From: Eubacteriales bacterium
GTDB lineage: Bacteria; Bacillota; Clostridia; Oscillospirales; Butyricicoccaceae
Direction of reading: 5' to 3'
Assembly: GCA_030539335.1 (NCBI GenBank)
Contig: JAUNSG010000006.1
Coordinates: 62,001-126,000, forward strand
DNA length: 64,000 nt
Part shown: piece by piece, positions 60,654 through 64,000 of the stretch
How positions within the stretch are numbered: position 1 is the stretch's first letter
How the letters are laid out: each line of letters begins with the position of its first letter
The notes under the pieces: generated by a model
Database searches by the model: none
Told to the model about the DNA's origin: nothing
Seen by the model: only the letters and a program-made list of their open reading frames with translations
Program-made: the position numbers and the translations under genes

Positions 60654-62918
60654 CTATGCCTTATCAATCCGGATAAGCTGCGCATTCAGGCTCTCCAGGA
60701 AGCCATCGGGCACCATGCTTCCGGCCATCTCAACCATGCCCTCCGGGGTCATGGTCTTCATCATACCCCACATGCCCTCTCCCGGGACTATCGTGAAATT
60801 GGTCGCCAGCTTGACCGCTTTGGAAGTAATCTTCCAAGCCTCCCGGCTCCCGGCGATCTCCTCCATGGTATGCCTGACGTTGTATTTCCCCTCCGGGAAT
60901 TCCATCGGTGCCTTGAGATCCAAATCCCCAGCCAGCTGGAACCAGTTGGCCACGCCTTCGGCTCTCTCATTGACCTCCGGCAGGACATAGATGGATGGTT
61001 CCCTCTCCACCTTTTCGATCGTCATGCTGTCCTTCACAGCGCCTGCAACCGCAAGGATGGTATGGAATCCCTCTTCCAGTCTCACAGCAAAGACAAATAC
61101 CTTGTCCGCACGCTGTACCTCCGTCAGCTGGCCATCGACAAGCAGCTGAACCTGCGGCTGATTGGAATACACGCGGATTTCGATGCGCTCACCCGCACGC
61201 TGTGCATACCGTTTGCCGCACAGGTGGACCATCGGCTTGTGGGACCAATAAGCCTGATAGATATAATAGCTGTCCTTTTTTGTCTTGCGGTCCATTGTGA
61301 CCAGACCCTTGTTGTTGCGTCCGGCGACACCGCCCTCCTTGCGCGCCGCACAGCCGAAGTCAAACATATTCCACACATGGCTGGACCACAGATAAGGGCG
61401 CTCATCCAGCACCTTCGCCATATGCTCGTGATACCGCGCCTGATATTCCTCGCTGTAATCCTTACACGCCGGGTTTGGCCCATGATAGGTGATGATGCCT
61501 TCGCATCCATATTCGGAAAGGCCGATACAGATATCCGGATGGACCTCATGGAAATGGTCGAGCCACGGGCCATTCTCCTCCATCTTACCGCCATACCAGC
61601 CGAAATAATGGTTATAGCTCTCAACATCGGTCAAACCATGCATCGGGCTTTCCACCGGCGTCATGGAGACATGCGCGATGGTGGTCAAACGGGTTGGGTC
61701 CAGTTCCTTGCACAGGGCATTTAGCTCTTTATGGTTTTCAACGAGCGTATCGGAGATGCCGCCAATGAGAATTTCGTTGGATATGCCCCAGAAGCAGATC
61801 GAAGGATGATTGTAGTTCTGAATGATCAATTCCTTCATCTGATGGATACAGTTCTGGTGGGCAGCGGGGTCCTTGTTCATCACACTGATAAATGGGATCT
61901 CCGCCCAGACGATGAAACCCAGTTCGTCACATGCATCGTAAAAATCCTGCGCATGCTGATAATGGGCCAGACGGATGGTATTCGCGCCCAGTTCCTTGAT
62001 CATTTTGGCATCGTTATAGTGATCCTGTCTCGTCAGCGCATTGCCCTTATAGAGCATATCCTGATGACGGCTGACCCCGCGCAGCGGAGTCGGCACCCCA
62101 TTGAGGAAAAAGCCCTGATCCGGATCGCAGGAAAAACTCCGGACACCGACGCGGGTGGAGATCTCATCCAAGGCCTCGTTGCGGCGCTGCAGGATTGCTG
62201 TCACCGTATACCGATACGGACAGTCGATGTCCCATCGCTTCGCATCCGGCACAACAACCGTTACCCTGGTGCTGTCCGACGGTCGGGAGGCGGCCGCCAC
62301 CGTGTTCCCCTCTGCATCGGCAATCGTATAATAAACCGTAACACTCTCCTCCGGATTGGAAACCCAGGACTCCAGTGCAAAGGAAGCACTTCCGCAATCA
62401 CAAGGCGTCGGTGTGACCTGCAGTCCCGGCCCTCCATAGTAATCGAGATCAAAGTGTACCTCCGGAACACTGATGAGATTGACGCCGCGATACAAACCGC
62501 CGTAGAACGTAAAATCGGCTGCCTGCGGATACACACTGCTCTTTTCCTCATTGCTGCAGGAAATCACCAGCAGGTTGTCCTCCTCCCGGCACAGGTCGGT
62601 AATGTCGACACGGAAGGCGGAATAGCCGCCCTCGTGAGAAACCGCCTCCTGACCATTGACATATACCGCCGCCTGCTGCCCTGCCGCCAGAATTTCGATA
62701 TAGACCCGTCCTCCATCCAGCGGCTGCTTCGGTGGCACAAAGTTTTTGGCATACCAGCATCTGCCGCGGGCATAGCCGCCGCGGCCGTCGTGTCCATCTA
62801 CCGCATTCCAGGTATGGGGCAAATTGACCGTCTCCCACTCCGTCGGGAACGTGTCGGGAAGACCGGCGTCTTGCGGAATAAACTTCCAGCCCTGGTTGAA
62901 ACAAATGATCTCACGCAT
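60654..62918 (-). CDS. Glycoside hydrolase family 2 (beta-glucuronidase/beta-galactosidase type)
   Basis: The 754-residue cytoplasmic GH2 enzyme (no signal peptide) has a jelly-roll N-terminal domain (N-L-P-H-T-W-N), immunoglobulin-like domains and a TIM barrel with acid/base Glu382 (W-G-I-S-N-E) and nucleophile Glu469 (L-S-E-Y-G). The N-x-K-G motif Asn535-N-Lys537-G matches the carboxylate-binding motif of beta-glucuronidases, although some GH2 galactosidases have similar text. Its place as first gene of a glucuronate operon favours glucuronide substrates. A C-terminal region of about 200 residues is probably a further beta domain. GGAGG is 6 nt from the ATG at 62918. Confidence 0.88.
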   Translation of the reverse strand: MREIICFNQGWKFIPQDAGLPDTFPTEWETVNLPHTWNAVDGHDGRGGYARGRCWYAKNFVPPKQPLDGGRVYIEILAAGQQAAVYVNGQEAVSHEGGYSAFRVDITDLCREEDNLLVISCSNEEKSSVYPQAADFTFYGGLYRGVNLISVPEVHFDLDYYGGPGLQVTPTPCDCGSASFALESWVSNPEESVTVYYTIADAEGNTVAAASRPSDSTRVTVVVPDAKRWDIDCPYRYTVTAILQRRNEALDEISTRVGVRSFSCDPDQGFFLNGVPTPLRGVSRHQDMLYKGNALTRQDHYNDAKMIKELGANTIRLAHYQHAQDFYDACDELGFIVWAEIPFISVMNKDPAAHQNCIHQMKELIIQNYNHPSICFWGISNEILIGGISDTLVENHKELNALCKELDPTRLTTIAHVSMTPVESPMHGLTDVESYNHYFGWYGGKMEENGPWLDHFHEVHPDICIGLSEYGCEGIITYHGPNPACKDYSEEYQARYHEHMAKVLDERPYLWSSHVWNMFDFGCAARKEGGVAGRNNKGLVTMDRKTKKDSYYIYQAYWSHKPMVHLCGKRYAQRAGERIEIRVYSNQPQVQLLVDGQLTEVQRADKVFVFAVRLEEGFHTILAVAGAVKDSMTIEKVEREPSIYVLPEVNERAEGVANWFQLAGDLDLKAPMEFPEGKYNVRHTMEEIAGSREAWKITSKAVKLATNFTIVPGEGMWGMMKTMTPEGMVEMAGSMVPDGFLESLNAQLIRIDKA

Positions 62919-63016
62919 TGTTTTCCTCCTTACCATTGGACACTCCACAAAGTCGGGGAGTCCATCCGGTTTTCCTCTATTTTTACACAGACCTGTGTTC
63001 GGTATTCTCTCCTGAC

Positions 63017-63036
63017 GACAATTAATTGCAATTGTC
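63017..63036. promoter_or_regulatory. Inverted repeat, possible operator of the glucuronide operon
   Basis: GACAATTAATTGCAATTGTC pairs as 7-6-7 (GACAATT and AATTGTC arms, 63017-63023 and 63030-63036), about 100 nt upstream of the GH2 start codon. The regulator is not encoded in the window. Confidence 0.5.
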
Positions 63037-63125
63037 TCTTCCGCCCGGGCGGCACAAAAAAAGAGAGCCGCCATTTTGACGCCTGGCAGCCCTTTGGGAA
63101 TTTCGTTGTCCTCGTCCGAACAATG

Positions 63126-63168
63126 CAAAAACGCCGTCCCCACATGAACAATCATGGTAAGACGGCGT
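63126..63168 (-). terminator. Intrinsic terminator of the zinc dehydrogenase gene
   Basis: ACGCCGTC (63131-63138) pairs with GACGGCGT (63161-63168) around an inner CATGA/TCATG stem. On the minus strand TTTTT follows. It lies about 85 nt past the dehydrogenase stop. Confidence 0.8.
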
Positions 63169-63251
63169 CCTCACAGACTTATAGGAAGATGTCTTTCTGC
63201 TCCTTGCAGAAAGAAGAAAAGAGAGGAGAAACAAAAAGATGCTTTTTCTTC

Positions 63252-64000
63252 TTATCGATTCGGATATACAATGACGCGACAAGCCTTCTTATTTTTCAGC
63301 AATTCTATCGCATGATTGATCTCCTGCAACGCGACACGGTGGGTAACCAATTCATCCAGCCGCAGCCGTTCGTCCTGCAACAGGCTGATTGCCGGTGGAA
63401 AGGCTTTCCCAAGGGATCCAACAACCTGCAGCTCCTTCTGCGTGATCACTGCCGGAGGCACTTCGCCCCGTGCATTGTGGTTTAGTCCAAACAGCAGCAA
63501 GCGGCCTTTGCTATTCAGCATCGTCATCGCTTCTGAGAGAATCTGTCCAGTCCCCACCGCATCCACGACAACATCTGCAAGGCATCCCCAGGCTTCGCGG
63601 ATGCGTTCGGCGGGTGAGCCATCCTGCATATCAATGACAAAGTCGGCTCCGCACTGCCTGGCCTGTTCAATGCGTGCTGCTCCCTTGGCAACCACAGCAA
63701 GGTTCTTTACGCCAAAGATTTTCAGCACCTTAATAAAGGTCAGTCCAATCGGCCCCGCCCCGTACAGCAATACATGATCCGTGGGTGCCGGCTGAACCAT
63801 CCCCAAACTGTACATGATACATGCCAGAGGCTCTGTCTGGGCGGCAATGTCCGGATTGATGTCCTTCGGCAGTTCGTAAATCTGGCTTGTTTCCACTACG
63901 ACATATTCCGCAAACCCGCCATCACAGGTCTGTCCATAATGCCGCGGCTGTACACAAAGGTTTTCCATCCCGTGTTTGCATTCCCAGCATTCGCCACAGG
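63252..64000 (-). CDS. Zinc-binding medium-chain dehydrogenase (5' end outside window)
   Basis: The gene enters from beyond base 64000. The first visible codons give C-G-E-C-W-E-C-K-H-G-M-E-N-L-C, the four-Cys structural zinc lobe of medium-chain alcohol dehydrogenases. Then come D-G-G-F-A-E-Y-V, the T-E-P-L-A-C segment with the catalytic Glu, the NAD-binding Rossmann loop G-A-G-P-I-G-L and a C-terminal half of normal length. Sorbitol, L-idonate/gulonate, threonine and similar dehydrogenases share this form, so the substrate is open. Its position upstream of the uronate operon hints at a sugar acid or polyol. Confidence 0.88.
   Translation of the reverse strand, partial: CGECWECKHGMENLCVQPRHYGQTCDGGFAEYVVVETSQIYELPKDINPDIAAQTEPLACIMYSLGMVQPAPTDHVLLYGAGPIGLTFIKVLKIFGVKNLAVVAKGAARIEQARQCGADFVIDMQDGSPAERIREAWGCLADVVVDAVGTGQILSEAMTMLNSKGRLLLFGLNHNARGEVPPAVITQKELQVVGSLGKAFPPAISLLQDERLRLDELVTHRVALQEINHAIELLKNKKACRVIVYPNR

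Larger units (their letters stand above)
62919..63251. other. Control region upstream of the GH2-uronate operon
   Basis: This 333-nt gap contains a terminator for the dehydrogenase gene (63126-63168), an operator-like inverted repeat (63017-63036) and a perfect 12-nt palindrome CCGCCCGGGCGG (63041-63052). A clear sigma-A promoter for the operon was not found: candidate -10 boxes in 62945-63015 are poor, suggesting an activator-dependent or catabolite-controlled promoter. No gene is seen. Confidence 0.6.

Noticed and set aside
61731-63485. Plus-strand open frame of 584 codons
   Set aside because: It runs antisense through the GH2 gene, the control region and the start of the dehydrogenase 3' part; low-complexity shadow composition.

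Overview
The window is a stretch of chromosome from a Gram-positive, anaerobic, spore-forming member of class Clostridia. The best fit is a butyrate-producing gut-type lineage near Oscillospiraceae/Butyricicoccaceae. That placement is inferred from: a clostridial division and cell-wall (dcw) cluster with a PASTA-containing class B PBP; the sporulation genes yqfC, yqfD and ylbJ; a DUF1540 protein; DAP-type MurE; and a butyryl-CoA:acetate CoA-transferase carrying the conserved blocks used to recognise that enzyme. No plasmid, phage, insertion sequence, CRISPR array or rRNA operon was seen. There is one tRNA, tRNA-Gln(CTG).

Layout. 0-1.5 kb: the 3' part of a TetR regulator, then corA. 1.6-15.2 kb: the dcw cluster on the minus strand, read as mraZ-rsmH-ftsL, terminator, new promoter, spoVD/pbp-murE-murF-mraY-ftsW-murG-ftsQ, then ftsZ with its own promoter. 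murD, murC, murB and ftsA are absent from it. 15.4-28 kb, minus strand: a coiled-coil protein, coaD, rsmD, uvrC, an HPr-like protein with Tyr in place of the phosphorylated His15, mutS2, a flavoprotein, an alpha/beta hydrolase, recO, era, ybeY, phoH, yqfD and yqfC. 28-31 kb, plus strand: ylbJ, a small Cys-rich protein and a DacF-type carboxypeptidase. 31-36.7 kb: two convergent GntR-ABC transporter loci sharing one bidirectional terminator; the plus-strand permease is frameshifted. 36.7-40.1 kb: ung-gldA, a divergent merR/CMD pair on a classic 19-bp-spacer promoter, and a HAD phosphatase. 40.4-43.7 kb: an FHA-SEDS-PBP module in which the last two genes overlap by 116 nt. 43.8-44.8 kb: DUF1540 and an amidase. 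45-49.5 kb: the sucrose operon scrA-scrB-scrK. 49.8-51.2 kb: butyryl-CoA:acetate CoA-transferase. 51.2-54.8 kb: an XRE regulator, ridA, typA and tRNA-Gln. 54.9-62.9 kb: a complete glucuronide catabolic operon (GH2 hydrolase-uxuA-uxaC-uxuB-eda-kdgK). 63.2-64 kb: a zinc-dependent dehydrogenase cut by the window end.

How it fits together. Sucrose enters as sucrose-6-phosphate through ScrA, is cleaved by ScrB, and the fructose is phosphorylated by ScrK. Glucuronides cut by the GH2 enzyme pass through fructuronate, mannonate, KDG and KDPG to pyruvate and glyceraldehyde-3-phosphate. The CoA-transferase makes butyrate from butyryl-CoA and acetate. The cell-wall genes supply lipid II, its flippase/polymerase partners and the division ring. 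A second SEDS-PBP pair with an FHA protein is a separate wall-synthesis unit. Start codons were chosen by Shine-Dalgarno spacing, so several proteins are shorter than the longest open frame. Promoters and operators are read by eye from consensus similarity and are inferences.
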